Origin: Halobacteriales archaeon QS_8_69_26 | GTDB taxonomy: Archaea > Halobacteriota > Halobacteria > Halobacteriales > SW-7-71-33 | NCBI GenBank assembly: GCA_003023195.1 | Contig: PXRX01000024.1 | Location: forward strand, 1-49,768 | Direction: 5' to 3' | DNA length: 49,768 nucleotides | Shown here: positions 7,424 to 14,421 of the stretch, one piece after another | How positions within the stretch are numbered: the first letter of the stretch is position 1 | Layout of the letters: each line of letters begins with the position of its first letter | The notes under the pieces: generated by a model | Told to the model about the DNA's origin: nothing | The model's input: the letters and a program-made list of their open reading frames with translations, nothing else | The model's database searches: none | Program-made: the position numbers and the translations under genes

Positions 7424-8482
7424 GTGGTTCGGTTCCCACTCGTCGCAGGCCTCCATGTCGTCCATGGCCTCCCTGTGGAACCCGCAGAAGGGCTGCATCC
7501 CGTCCTCCGAGCGGACGTACCGGAAGTGCTCGCAGTTGCCGCAGTAGCGGTCGGCCAGGTTCCGGGCGGACTCCGAGGAGGAGACGACCTGGCCCTCGGC
7601 CCCGATGGAGGTTATCTCGTCGTCGTCGAGGCCACCGTCGGAGGCGGCACCCGACCCCGCCCGCGGTCTCGTCGCCGCCTCCGCCCCACCGGACCGGTCG
7701 GCGGTCGCACCGCCACGCCCGGCGCCGCCGGGGGATCCGTCGCCCGGAGGGGTGGTCCCGCGGGCGGCGGTTCCGTTGCCGGGTGCGGTGGTACCACGCC
7801 CGGCAGATCCGTCGCCGGTCCCCGACCCGGCGCCGTTCCCCATCACCGTCGCGTCGTCGGTCGGGGCGTCGGCCCCGCCGGCGGCGTTCGTCTGTGTCTC
7901 GACGTGACCCGTCGAGGGCGACCCGAAGAGGCCGACGCCGCCGACGCCCTCCTCCCGGAGTTCCTCGCGTTCGACCTCGACGATGCGGGTCTCGCCGCCC
8001 TTGGTGACCTTCAGCGAGACGGTCCCGCCGGGGTCGTTGCGGCGCTTGAAGTTGGCGATGCCGACGAACAGGCACCAGACGCTGGCGGTCGTGCCGAAGA
8101 AGTAGATGCTGGTCACCAGGAGCGTCAGGTCCTTGCCGTAGCCCGCCCAGTGGGTGGGGTAGGCGTGCCAGAAGGTGGCGACGCCGAGGATCGACAGGCT
8201 CGCGCCGATGGTCGCGGCGGCCTTGATACGACGGCTGGAGGGCATCACCGTGAACACGCCGGCGACGATGGCGGGAACGCCCAGTCCGGCCAGCACCCCC
8301 GCGCGGCGCCAGGCGTCCATCCGGTCGAGGCCGAGCGCCGACGGCAGGTCCGTCGTGGCGACGACGACCCCCACCGCGGTCAGTGTCGCACCGGTCAGGA
8401 ACAGGCCGACCCCCATGGACAGTCGGCGCGCCCCGACCTCGTCGGCGACGCGCCCCTCGTAGGCCTCGGCGAGGCTGGTCAT
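7421..8482 (-). CDS. Haloarchaeal membrane protein with Cys/His C-terminal motif
   Basis: A 353-residue protein; the start MTSLAEAYEGRV is preferred over an upstream TTG frame. Four hydrophobic segments lie at about residues 22-45, 58-80, 88-106 and 112-136, so it should sit in the cytoplasmic membrane. A cytosolic stretch of charged residues follows (KVTKGGETRIVEVEREEL), then a long Gly/Ala/Thr/Pro linker of about 110 residues with repeated GNG, GRGTT and PPGDG. The C-terminus carries CGNCEHFRYVR, CGFHREAMDDM and CDEW: four Cys and two His in 45 residues, a possible small metal site. The protein resembles a family known only from haloarchaea; no function is known to me. The 22-bp minisatellite begins right at its stop codon. 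Confidence 0.8.
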   Translation of the reverse strand: MTSLAEAYEGRVADEVGARRLSMGVGLFLTGATLTAVGVVVATTDLPSALGLDRMDAWRRAGVLAGLGVPAIVAGVFTVMPSSRRIKAAATIGASLSILGVATFWHAYPTHWAGYGKDLTLLVTSIYFFGTTASVWCLFVGIANFKRRNDPGGTVSLKVTKGGETRIVEVEREELREEGVGGVGLFGSPSTGHVETQTNAAGGADAPTDDATVMGNGAGSGTGDGSAGRGTTAPGNGTAARGTTPPGDGSPGGAGRGGATADRSGGAEAATRPRAGSGAASDGGLDDDEITSIGAEGQVVSSSESARNLADRYCGNCEHFRYVRSEDGMQPFCGFHREAMDDMEACDEWEPNH

Positions 8483-8874
8483 GAACGATCGATCCGCCCC
8501 CGCACACAAAAGCTCCCGTCAGACGGACGCAAGACGGCGGCGGGACGGACCGCCGGGACGACCGGTCCGACGGTGCGGCGCGTTCGCTCGGAGTGGACAC
8601 GGGTCGACCGGGGAGCACGACGGCAGGACGGGGTGGGATCGACTGGGCGGCACAACGCCCGGGGTCTCAGGACGGCGAGGACAGCCCCGGACCCTCGTCC
8701 CGGGTCGGTGGACGGACCCCTGCCGAACCGGATCGATCCCCGTTCTGGTGCGTTACGGTCACCCGTTTGGCCGGTCTTACCCCGGTAACGCGCCGTATTT
8801 TTTGGCGCTACTGTCACCTCGGTAGAGTGACGATACCTTTTATATCTTCGGGCCGGTGTGGCCACCAGGGACTG
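8483..8874. other. Intergenic region with divergent promoters
   Basis: No gene is seen. Near 8505-8515 a TATA-like element faces the minus-strand membrane protein. Near 8837-8846 ccttttatat is the strong TATA box of the surface glycoprotein, 30-35 bp before its ATG. Just upstream, gcgcc and ggcgc flank a T-rich core (8788-8806), and TGTCAC/GTGACG form a second small inverted repeat (8811-8831); either could be an operator. An open frame continuing upstream from the glycoprotein through this region is not protein-like. Confidence 0.55.
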
Positions 8875-11322
8875 ATGATAGAACGAGATCCCTCCGATCT
8901 GACGAGCGAATCGCACAGAGCCGTAACGCGCGTCGTGGTCCCCGCGATGACTCTCCTCGTGGTTCTCGGGGGCGTCGTGGGGGCGGTGGGGGCACTCGGC
9001 GCGGGCCCGGCCGGGGACGGCGCGGGCCTCGACGCCGCCACCGTGCCGTCGGACACCGACGCCGCGCTCTCGAAGCACGACGAGGTCATCGAGGACGGCG
9101 GCAGTTACTTCATCGGCCAACTGTTGCTGGCAGAGCAGTTCGACCCCGACGACGACGTGACCCTCCGGACCGCCGAGGGCCGGTTCGTCTCGGACGTCGT
9201 GGTCGACGACCAGGGCCGGATCTTCCTGCGGACCGCCAACCGTGACCCCGGACAGTACGTCCTGCGGGACACCGACGGCAACACCGTCGAGTTCGACCTG
9301 GTGAAACACGAGTACTCCGTGAGCGCCAACCGGAGTTCGGTCTCGAACCAGGGTACCGACACCGAGGTCGCGATCAGCGTCGAGTCCAACCGCGCCGGGT
9401 ACACCCAGTACGTCTCCTCGCCGAGCCTGAGCGCCTCGAAGCTCCAGGACGTCTTCGGAGCCGGGACCGTCGAGGACGCCGACGGTGACGGGACAAGCGA
9501 ACTGGCCCTGTCCGGTAGCGTCGATCAGACCCTGGTCGCCGACTTCGGCGAGGTCAGCGTGGGCACCTACGAGATAAACTTCGCGGTGAGCGACACCACG
9601 GCCAGCGGTACCGTCACGGTCGAGGTGGGCCAGACCGGGACCGCCTTCCTGAACACGCCGACGGTCATCGAGGACACCGGCGACGTGGCCACCATCTCCG
9701 TCTCGGTGGAGGACACGTCCCGGGCGCGGCTCACCGTCGGCACGACCGCGGCCAACTACCTGGTCCGGCTGACCGTCGTCGACGGTAACGACGACGGGCG
9801 CGTCGACGTCCAGTGGAACACCTACCGGGCCGGCCACGGCGCGGAGGGCGCCGCGTTCTCGACGGCCGACGGCCAGGACCGGATCACCAACGTCGTCCGG
9901 GAAACGGACGCGCTCTCCTCGAACGACCGGCTGGACGCCGGTCGGTACCGGACCAGTCTCTCGGTCGCCGGCGAGGCGACCGACGAGGGGTACGTCAGGC
10001 TGGAGACCCCGGTCGGCCGGTCGATGTCCATCGGCACCGCCCGCGGCGAACTGACCCTCGACCAGGTCCCCGGCCAGGTCACCAGCTCGCGGCGGATCTC
10101 GAAGGGTGACTACGTCGCCGTCGAGATAGAGTCCCCCGGCGTGTTCGGGTACATCCGCTCCGGGAGCCAACTCGCCACGGGGACCGAGTCGGTGTCGCTG
10201 TCGGTCCGCGAGACCGAGGAGTCGGCACCGCCCAACACCGACCCCGCCGAGTTCGACGTCAGCAAGATGTCGTTCAGCGCACAGCCCAGCGAGGACCGCA
10301 TGCTGGTGTACGTCCGGACGAACCGCCAGGTCTTCGAACCCGGCGACGAGTTCCGCGTGACGTTCACCATCGGCGAGAACAACCCCTACGTCAACTCCCG
10401 GGTGCGCTTCCAGCAGACCTTCCAGATAGCCGATCGCCGGGCGACGTTCTCGACCCCCGGACGCCTCCGCCTCCAGTCGGCGGCCGACCAGACCCTCCGC
10501 GGTGAGACCAGCCTCGCGGACGGCGCCCAACTCAGGATCACCCTGTCGGCGACGGGCGAGAACGCGTTCACCCGGTCGCGGACCGTCGAGGTCTCCGACG
10601 GGACCTTCGAGGCCGCGTTCGACCTCTCGTCCGTGCCGCCGGGGACGGAGTTCACCGCCACCATCGAGGGCGACGGCGTCCAGCTCGACGAGCGGAACGG
10701 GGTCGTGACCCGGCAAGCGTCTGTCGCCATCGAGGACCAGGAGAGCACCGGTGAGGTCGTCGAAGTCACCTCGGCGTTCCTGCCCGACGGCGGCTACATC
10801 GCCATCCACGACGCCGAGGCGTTCGACGGGGAGTCGGGCGACAGCCTCCTCGGGTACGCCGGGTACCTGCCGCCCGGGAGCCAGTCGGACGTCACGATCG
10901 CGCTCGACCAGCGGATCGACGCCGACACCGAGGTCGTCGCTGTCGTCCACACCGACGCGAACGGCAACCGGACCTTCGACTTCGCGCGCAGCGGCGGCGA
11001 CCTCGACCGGCCCTACGTTCTCGACGGCGAGCAGGTGACTGCCTCCGCGACCATCGACGTGGCCGGCGACGAAACTACCACCCCGACTGATACGCCGACG
11101 GACACGCCGACGGATACACCGACGGACACGCCGACGGATACGCCGACCACGGTCGTCACGCCGCCGACGACGACCCCGCCCGACGGGGAAACGACGGCGA
11201 CCACGACCGAGGACGGCGGCAGTGACGGCGACGGCGGCGGCATCCCCGGCTTCGGGATCCCCGCCGTGCTCGCCGCGCTGGTGGTCGCCCTGGTGATCGC
11301 ACGCGCCAGGCGCGAGGACTGA
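8875..11322 (+). CDS. Large surface glycoprotein with PGF-CTERM-type anchor
   Basis: An 815-residue exported protein. The start MIERDPSDLT is set by the TATA box at 8837. A hydrophobic signal (MTLLVVLGGVVGAVGALG) spans about residues 23-40. The extracellular part is a series of beta-rich domains, beginning with SYFIGQLLLAEQFD and GRIFLRTANRDPGQY, which resemble the BGTF-type surface domain of haloarchaeal cell-surface proteins. Near residue 738 comes a Thr-Asp-Thr-Pro repeat, a probable O-glycosylation zone, then a Gly/Asp spacer, GIPGFGIPAVLAALVVALV and a basic end (ARARRED). PGF followed by a membrane segment and Arg is the archaeosortase A recognition layout. It is likely an S-layer-associated glycoprotein. 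Ligand and exact role are unknown. Confidence 0.85.
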   Translation: MIERDPSDLTSESHRAVTRVVVPAMTLLVVLGGVVGAVGALGAGPAGDGAGLDAATVPSDTDAALSKHDEVIEDGGSYFIGQLLLAEQFDPDDDVTLRTAEGRFVSDVVVDDQGRIFLRTANRDPGQYVLRDTDGNTVEFDLVKHEYSVSANRSSVSNQGTDTEVAISVESNRAGYTQYVSSPSLSASKLQDVFGAGTVEDADGDGTSELALSGSVDQTLVADFGEVSVGTYEINFAVSDTTASGTVTVEVGQTGTAFLNTPTVIEDTGDVATISVSVEDTSRARLTVGTTAANYLVRLTVVDGNDDGRVDVQWNTYRAGHGAEGAAFSTADGQDRITNVVRETDALSSNDRLDAGRYRTSLSVAGEATDEGYVRLETPVGRSMSIGTARGELTLDQVPGQVTSSRRISKGDYVAVEIESPGVFGYIRSGSQLATGTESVSLSVRETEESAPPNTDPAEFDVSKMSFSAQPSEDRMLVYVRTNRQVFEPGDEFRVTFTIGENNPYVNSRVRFQQTFQIADRRATFSTPGRLRLQSAADQTLRGETSLADGAQLRITLSATGENAFTRSRTVEVSDGTFEAAFDLSSVPPGTEFTATIEGDGVQLDERNGVVTRQASVAIEDQESTGEVVEVTSAFLPDGGYIAIHDAEAFDGESGDSLLGYAGYLPPGSQSDVTIALDQRIDADTEVVAVVHTDANGNRTFDFARSGGDLDRPYVLDGEQVTASATIDVAGDETTTPTDTPTDTPTDTPTDTPTDTPTTVVTPPTTTPPDGETTATTTEDGGSDGDGGGIPGFGIPAVLAALVVALVIARARRED
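11088..11149 (+). repeat. 12-bp coding repeat, Thr-Asp-Thr-Pro tail
   Basis: Five or so copies of a 12-bp unit (acgccgacggac, with synonymous t/c and a/g changes) encode repeats of TDTP just before the membrane anchor of the surface glycoprotein. Synonymous differences between copies suggest selection for the peptide rather than very recent slippage. Confidence 0.85.
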
Positions 11323-11466
11323 CGACTCCCGGCGGAACGGTGAGCGGCGGTCGCGCCCCTCGGTGAGGACACCGATCCGCTCCCGTTCCGAGGGAATCGC
11401 CGCGGTGCCGTCGTGTGATCGGGTCGATTTTGTCGGCGTACTTTTAATTCACGAGCCGGTAACAGG

Positions 11467-11619
11467 ATGGTTCGCCGCTCTATCGCCGTGGTGTGCGTGG
11501 TCGCCCTGGTGGTGACCGCGGGGTGTTCGGGGGTCTTCGGGGGGCCCGACGACGGCTCCCGCGACCCGTTCACTGTTCCGGAGACGACCGCGGGCCCGAC
11601 GACGACCGCCGGAGACTGA
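11467..11619 (+). CDS. Small lipoprotein, 50 residues
   Basis: MVRRSIAVVCVVALVVTAGC is a complete lipoprotein signal (hydrophobic core plus lipobox TAGC, Cys at residue 20), followed by only 30 residues rich in Gly, Asp, Pro and Thr. The mature peptide would be a short disordered tail anchored outside the membrane. A TATA element (cttttaattc, 11441-11450) is about 22 bp before the ATG, so the mRNA is probably leaderless; this supports the gene despite its size. It lies between the surface glycoprotein and cdd. The lipobox end (TAGCSG) resembles that of the lipoprotein at 36079. No function can be assigned. Confidence 0.7.
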   Translation: MVRRSIAVVCVVALVVTAGCSGVFGGPDDGSRDPFTVPETTAGPTTTAGD

Positions 11620-11668
11620 ACGACGAAATCCCAGTGACTATTTGCCCCGCGCCGTCGAACGGTCGGGC

Positions 11669-12100
11669 ATGGCAGACGGATCAGACGGGGAACCGGTCGA
11701 CGACGCGACCCTGGTCGAGGCCGCCCGGGAGGCCCAGGAGGAGTCGTTCGCCCCCTACTCCGGGTACGCCGTCGGGGCGGCACTGCTGACGGCCGACGGG
11801 AGCGTGGTCACCGGGTGCAACGTCGAGAACGCCAACTACTCGAACAGCCTCCACGCCGAGGAGGTGGCGCTGGGGTCCGCGGTGGCAGCGGGCCACCGCG
11901 AGTTCGAGGCCGTCGCCGTCTCCTCTGGGGAGCGCGACGGCGTCACGCCCTGCGGGATGTGCCGCCAGACCCTCGCGGAGTTCTGCGGCGAGGAGTTCCG
12001 GGTGGTCTGTGACCTGGGCGGGGACGACCGGCGGGAGTACACGCTGGGGCACCTGCTCCCGGACACCATCGACGCGGACACCCTCGACCGGGACCGATAA
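11669..12100 (+). CDS. cdd: Cytidine deaminase
   Basis: It deaminates cytidine and deoxycytidine to the uridine forms in pyrimidine salvage. The tetrameric-type zinc site is complete: HAEEVAL (His and catalytic Glu, about residues 58-64) and PCGMCRQTLAEF (two Cys, about 94-105). SGYAVGAAL and GCNVENANYSN are the substrate-binding stretches. At 143 residues it is the usual length. The ATG at 11669 lies about 28 bp after a TATA-like gactatttgc and replaces a longer frame that starts nine codons earlier. Uridine phosphorylase, which acts on its product, is encoded 0.5 kb downstream on the same strand. Confidence 0.95.
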   Translation: MADGSDGEPVDDATLVEAAREAQEESFAPYSGYAVGAALLTADGSVVTGCNVENANYSNSLHAEEVALGSAVAAGHREFEAVAVSSGERDGVTPCGMCRQTLAEFCGEEFRVVCDLGGDDRREYTLGHLLPDTIDADTLDRDR

Positions 12101-12218
12101 CCCCGTGGCGTCGTCCGTGGAGACGAACCGATAGACGCGGCCGTGCCCGTCGACGTCCTCGCGGGCGGTCGCCGGGCACGCCGGGCGATCACTCCCGGCG
12201 ATCCCCCGTCACCCGGCC

Positions 12219-12413
12219 CTACGCCGAGAGGCGGTCGGCAAGCATCTGGGCCAGTTCCGCGTCGGAGAAGTCGTCCTCGTGGAGGTGCGCCATCTCGATG
12301 GCGTGGTCGATGGCCTCGTCCATGCTGTCGAGACTGTGGTTCTCCATGAACTCGGCGAGGCGCTCCGCCGTCTCGTCGGTCACCGTCACCGTCGTGTATC
12401 CGTCCGGTGGCAT
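12219..12413 (-). CDS. Small conserved haloarchaeal protein, antitoxin-like
   Basis: A 64-residue acidic protein: MPPDGYTTVTVTDETAERLA forms a short strand and a helix, followed by a second helix (MENHSLDSMDEAIDHAIEMA) and an acidic end. This strand-helix-helix order resembles ribbon-helix-helix or VapB-type antitoxins and the small haloarchaeal proteins annotated only as DUFs. There is no toxin gene beside it, so a toxin-antitoxin role is not supported by context. It is divergent from uridine phosphorylase. The intervening 180 bp carry a cluster of TTACnGTA words and a perfect 20-bp palindrome upstream of this gene, so it may be autoregulated or share a regulator with udp. Confidence 0.75.
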   Translation of the reverse strand: MPPDGYTTVTVTDETAERLAEFMENHSLDSMDEAIDHAIEMAHLHEDDFSDAELAQMLADRLSA

Positions 12414-12433
12414 GTCCGGGGATCCGATCCCCG

Positions 12434-12483
12434 TTACCGTAAGTTTACCGTACGCCGGACGAGTTACAGTAATAATACTGTAA
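12434..12483. promoter_or_regulatory. TTACnGTA site cluster with a 20-bp palindrome
   Basis: 12464-12483 reads TTACAGTA, ATAA, TACTGTAA: two perfectly complementary 8-base arms. Just upstream, ttaccgta occurs twice in direct orientation, 11 bp apart (from 12434 and 12445). The same 20-bp palindrome, differing only in three central bases, is found at 47066-47085. The site lies between the minus-strand antitoxin-like gene and uridine phosphorylase, about 30-70 bp from the former's start. A dimeric repressor or activator is the likely binder; which one is unknown. Confidence 0.75.
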
Positions 12484-12592
12484 GGATTGTGGAACGTGAA
12501 AGGCGGGTTCGAGCGGATCCCGCCCGACCGCGACGACGCCGGCCCGCCGTCGGGTCGAAGGACATTTATCGATCCACGGAGACGACGCGTCC

Positions 12593-13414
12593 ATGCCCGG
12601 GGACAGCGAGGACCCCAACGCGGAGGTACAGTACCACCTGGAAGTCGGGCCGGGGGACGTCGCCGACTGCGTCCTCATGCCGGGCAACCCGGAGCGACTG
12701 GACAAGATCACCCCCATCTGGGACGACCACGAGGAGGTGGCCTCCCACCGGGAGTACCGCACCGCCACCGGCACCTACGAGGGGGAACCGATCTCCGTCA
12801 CCTCGACCGGGATCGGCAGTCCGTCCTCGGCCATCGCCGTCGAGGAACTCGCCCGGGTGGGCGCGGACACGTTCATCCGGGTGGGGTCGTGTGGCGGCCT
12901 CCAGGCCGACCTGGACGTCGGCGACCTGGTCATCACCACCGGCGCGGTCCGCCAGGAGGGCACCAGCGACGAGTACGTCCGCGAGGACTACCCCGCCGTC
13001 GCGGATCCGGAGGTGGTCCAGGCGCTGGTGGCGGCCGCCGAGCGCCTGGGCTACGACTACCACACCGGGATCACCATGAGCGCCGACTCCTTCTACCCCG
13101 GACAGAGCCGCCCCGGGTTCGAGGGCTACGAGCAACCCGAGAGCCAGCGGATCGTCCCCGGCCTGCAGGAGGCCAACGTCGAGAACATCGAGATGGAGGC
13201 CGCCGCGATCATGACCCTGGCGAACCTCTACGACCTCCGGGCCGGCGCGGTCTGCTCGGTGTTCGCCAACCGCGAGACCGGCGAGTTCCGCACCGAGGGC
13301 GAGACCAAGGCCGCCGAAACCGCCTCCCTGGCCGTGAAGATCCTCGCCGAGATGGAACGGGTCAAGGCCGAGGCGGGCGCGGACACGTGGCACGCCGGCC
13401 TGAGCCTGGACTGA
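12593..13414 (+). CDS. udp: Nucleoside phosphorylase, uridine phosphorylase type
   Basis: It cleaves uridine (or a related nucleoside) with phosphate to base and ribose 1-phosphate. Family signatures in order: LMPGNPERLDKI (about residues 28-39, phosphate site), GIGSPSSAIAVEEL (74-87), FIRVGSCGGLQ (phosphate and ribose contacts, about 94-104), and VENIEMEAAAIMTLA (about 197-211), where the Glu-Met-Glu contacts ribose. At 273 residues it is slightly longer than bacterial Udp. A TATA box (catttatcg, 12562-12571) lies about 26 bp before the ATG. With cdd it makes a pyrimidine-nucleoside salvage pair. Exact base preference cannot be read from sequence; purine nucleoside phosphorylase activity is the alternative. 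Confidence 0.88.
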   Translation: MPGDSEDPNAEVQYHLEVGPGDVADCVLMPGNPERLDKITPIWDDHEEVASHREYRTATGTYEGEPISVTSTGIGSPSSAIAVEELARVGADTFIRVGSCGGLQADLDVGDLVITTGAVRQEGTSDEYVREDYPAVADPEVVQALVAAAERLGYDYHTGITMSADSFYPGQSRPGFEGYEQPESQRIVPGLQEANVENIEMEAAAIMTLANLYDLRAGAVCSVFANRETGEFRTEGETKAAETASLAVKILAEMERVKAEAGADTWHAGLSLD

Positions 13415-13484
13415 TCGCCTCGCTCGGCCTCGGGGGGATCGGGCTCCGCCTCGAACGTCGGACGGTGTCGTCGCTGTCGACACT

Positions 13485-13511
13485 GTAACAAGTTACGCGG
13501 GCAATTTTCGT
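13485..13511 (+). promoter_or_regulatory. Promoter with GTAACaaGTTAC palindrome
   Basis: GTAAC (13485-13489) and GTTAC (13492-13496) are perfectly complementary around AA. A TATA-like gcaattttcg follows at 13500-13509, some 28 bp before the ATG of the 50-residue membrane protein. A palindrome this close to the TATA box is well placed to block or recruit TFB. The left half extends to ACTGTAAC, similar to the half-site of the 20-bp palindrome at 12464. Confidence 0.45.
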
Positions 13512-13535
13512 GGGTGGACCCGAAACCGACGGGCC

Positions 13536-13688
13536 ATGCGGGACAAGAGCCAGGACGTACCCCGGCAGAACGACGACGCGTTCGGTGCCCAGCGGTCGAG
13601 CTTCCTGGGGTACCTCGCGCTGGCCGGACTGCTGGTGACGCTGTGGCTGGGCTGGAAGGCAGTGGAGTTGCTCCTCGCGGTCCTGTAG
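13536..13688 (+). CDS. Small single-span membrane protein, first of a tandem pair
   Basis: A 50-residue product: a hydrophilic N-terminus (MRDKSQDVPRQNDDAFGA), the shared word QRSSFLGYLALAG, one hydrophobic span containing LWLGWK, and an end ELLLAVL. The next gene (13775) encodes a clear paralogue: QRSSLLGYLAL, LGWLAV and an end ALLAAL align without gaps at the core, while the N-termini differ. The TATA box is at the leaderless distance. Upstream words also match: cgaaaccgacgggcc before this ATG and cgaaacgaccggcc before the next. The paralogy supports both genes, which are easily missed. Function unknown; a small membrane regulator or subunit is possible. Confidence 0.75.
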   Translation: MRDKSQDVPRQNDDAFGAQRSSFLGYLALAGLLVTLWLGWKAVELLLAVL

Positions 13689-13774
13689 CACCGGGGTGGC
13701 GTCGTGGGGTCGTCGGTTCGGAACCCGTCCGTACCGTCGACACATTGAACGGTACGGAGCCGAAACGACCGGCC

Positions 13775-13930
13775 ATGACCAGTGGTGGGGGCGGCGAAAC
13801 TGCACACACCGACACCGGCGCGGCCGGATCCCAGCGGTCGAGCCTCCTCGGGTACCTCGCGCTCCTGGCGGCCATCGTCCTCGGCTGGCTGGCGGTGAAC
13901 GCCGCCATGGCCCTCCTCGCGGCCCTGTAG
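13775..13930 (+). CDS. Small single-span membrane protein, second of a tandem pair
   Basis: A 51-residue paralogue of the preceding gene: a Gly/Thr-rich N-terminus (MTSGGGGETAHTDTGAAG), then QRSSLLGYLALLAA, a hydrophobic span with VLGWLAVNAA and the end MALLAAL. The core repeats the neighbour's pattern (QRSSxLGYLAL, LGW, LLAxL-stop), so the pair arose by tandem duplication and has diverged outside the membrane span. The 86-bp spacer contains complementary arms CCGTACC (13729-13735) and GGTACGG (13751-13757), which could act as an operator or an RNA stem. The minus-strand membrane protein gene ends 15 bp after the stop. Confidence 0.75.
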   Translation: MTSGGGGETAHTDTGAAGSQRSSLLGYLALLAAIVLGWLAVNAAMALLAAL

Positions 13931-13945
13931 CGCGGGCCGGGCCCG

Positions 13946-14419
13946 CTACGATCCGCCGGAGCCGGACTCCCGGAACGTGAGGTAGGTGTAGGCCGCGACG
14001 CCGAGCACCATCAGCGCCGTTCCGGCGAGTTCGAGGGTCGCGTCGCCGCCGGTCCGGCCGAGGTACGACGCCGGCAACCCGGCGGCGAAGGCGGTCACGA
14101 CCGCGGCCACCTCCGGTTCCCCGACCAGGATCCGGTCGTAGGCGTGGGCGAAGAAGCCGAGGGTCAAAAGCGCCGTCGCCAGGGCGGCGGTCCCGACGGT
14201 CGCGCCCCCGACCGAGAACTCGGTGACCCCCAGCACCGCCGCGACCCACGCGATCCCACCCAGGATCAGCGGGACCCCGGTCATGATGTCCCCGGTTCTG
14301 AACCCCTCGGGGGACCCGGGATCGGAGCCGGGCGGACCGGCGTCCGGATCCGGCGGATCGGCCCCGGAAGCCGTTCCGGAGCCGTCGTCCACGTCCGCGT
14401 CGGTGGGGTCGTCGGTCAT
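13946..14419 (-). CDS. Four-span membrane protein of unknown function
   Basis: A 157-residue protein. The start MTDDPTDADVDDG is taken because it lies 2 bp after the stop of the NDH-2-like gene, giving tight co-transcription; the 20-codon longer frame would overlap that gene. The first 45 residues are acidic and Pro/Gly-rich and should stay in the cytosol. Four hydrophobic segments follow (about residues 47-65, 70-90, 98-118, 127-147), beginning with TGVPLILGGIAWVAAV. The C-terminus (RESGSGGS) is short. I do not recognise the family; the operon position suggests an accessory role near the membrane-bound NADH dehydrogenase, but this is inference. Confidence 0.7.
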   Translation of the reverse strand: MTDDPTDADVDDGSGTASGADPPDPDAGPPGSDPGSPEGFRTGDIMTGVPLILGGIAWVAAVLGVTEFSVGGATVGTAALATALLTLGFFAHAYDRILVGEPEVAAVVTAFAAGLPASYLGRTGGDATLELAGTALMVLGVAAYTYLTFRESGSGGS

Positions 14420-14421
14420 CG

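Noticed and set aside
8479..10950. 823-codon open frame on the minus strand, antisense to the surface glycoprotein
   Set aside because: High G/C third positions open long antisense frames. Its translation is Val/Gly/Arg-rich without domains, while the plus strand has a signal peptide, repeats and a PGF-CTERM-type end.
12101..12218. Possible gene remnant on the minus strand (reads AREDVDGHGRVYRF) between cdd and the antitoxin-like gene
   Set aside because: Only about 25 protein-like residues, with no start, no stop context and no family that I can name.
12219..12413. Toxin-antitoxin module
   Set aside because: The small protein looks antitoxin-like, but neither neighbour is a toxin (cytidine deaminase and uridine phosphorylase).
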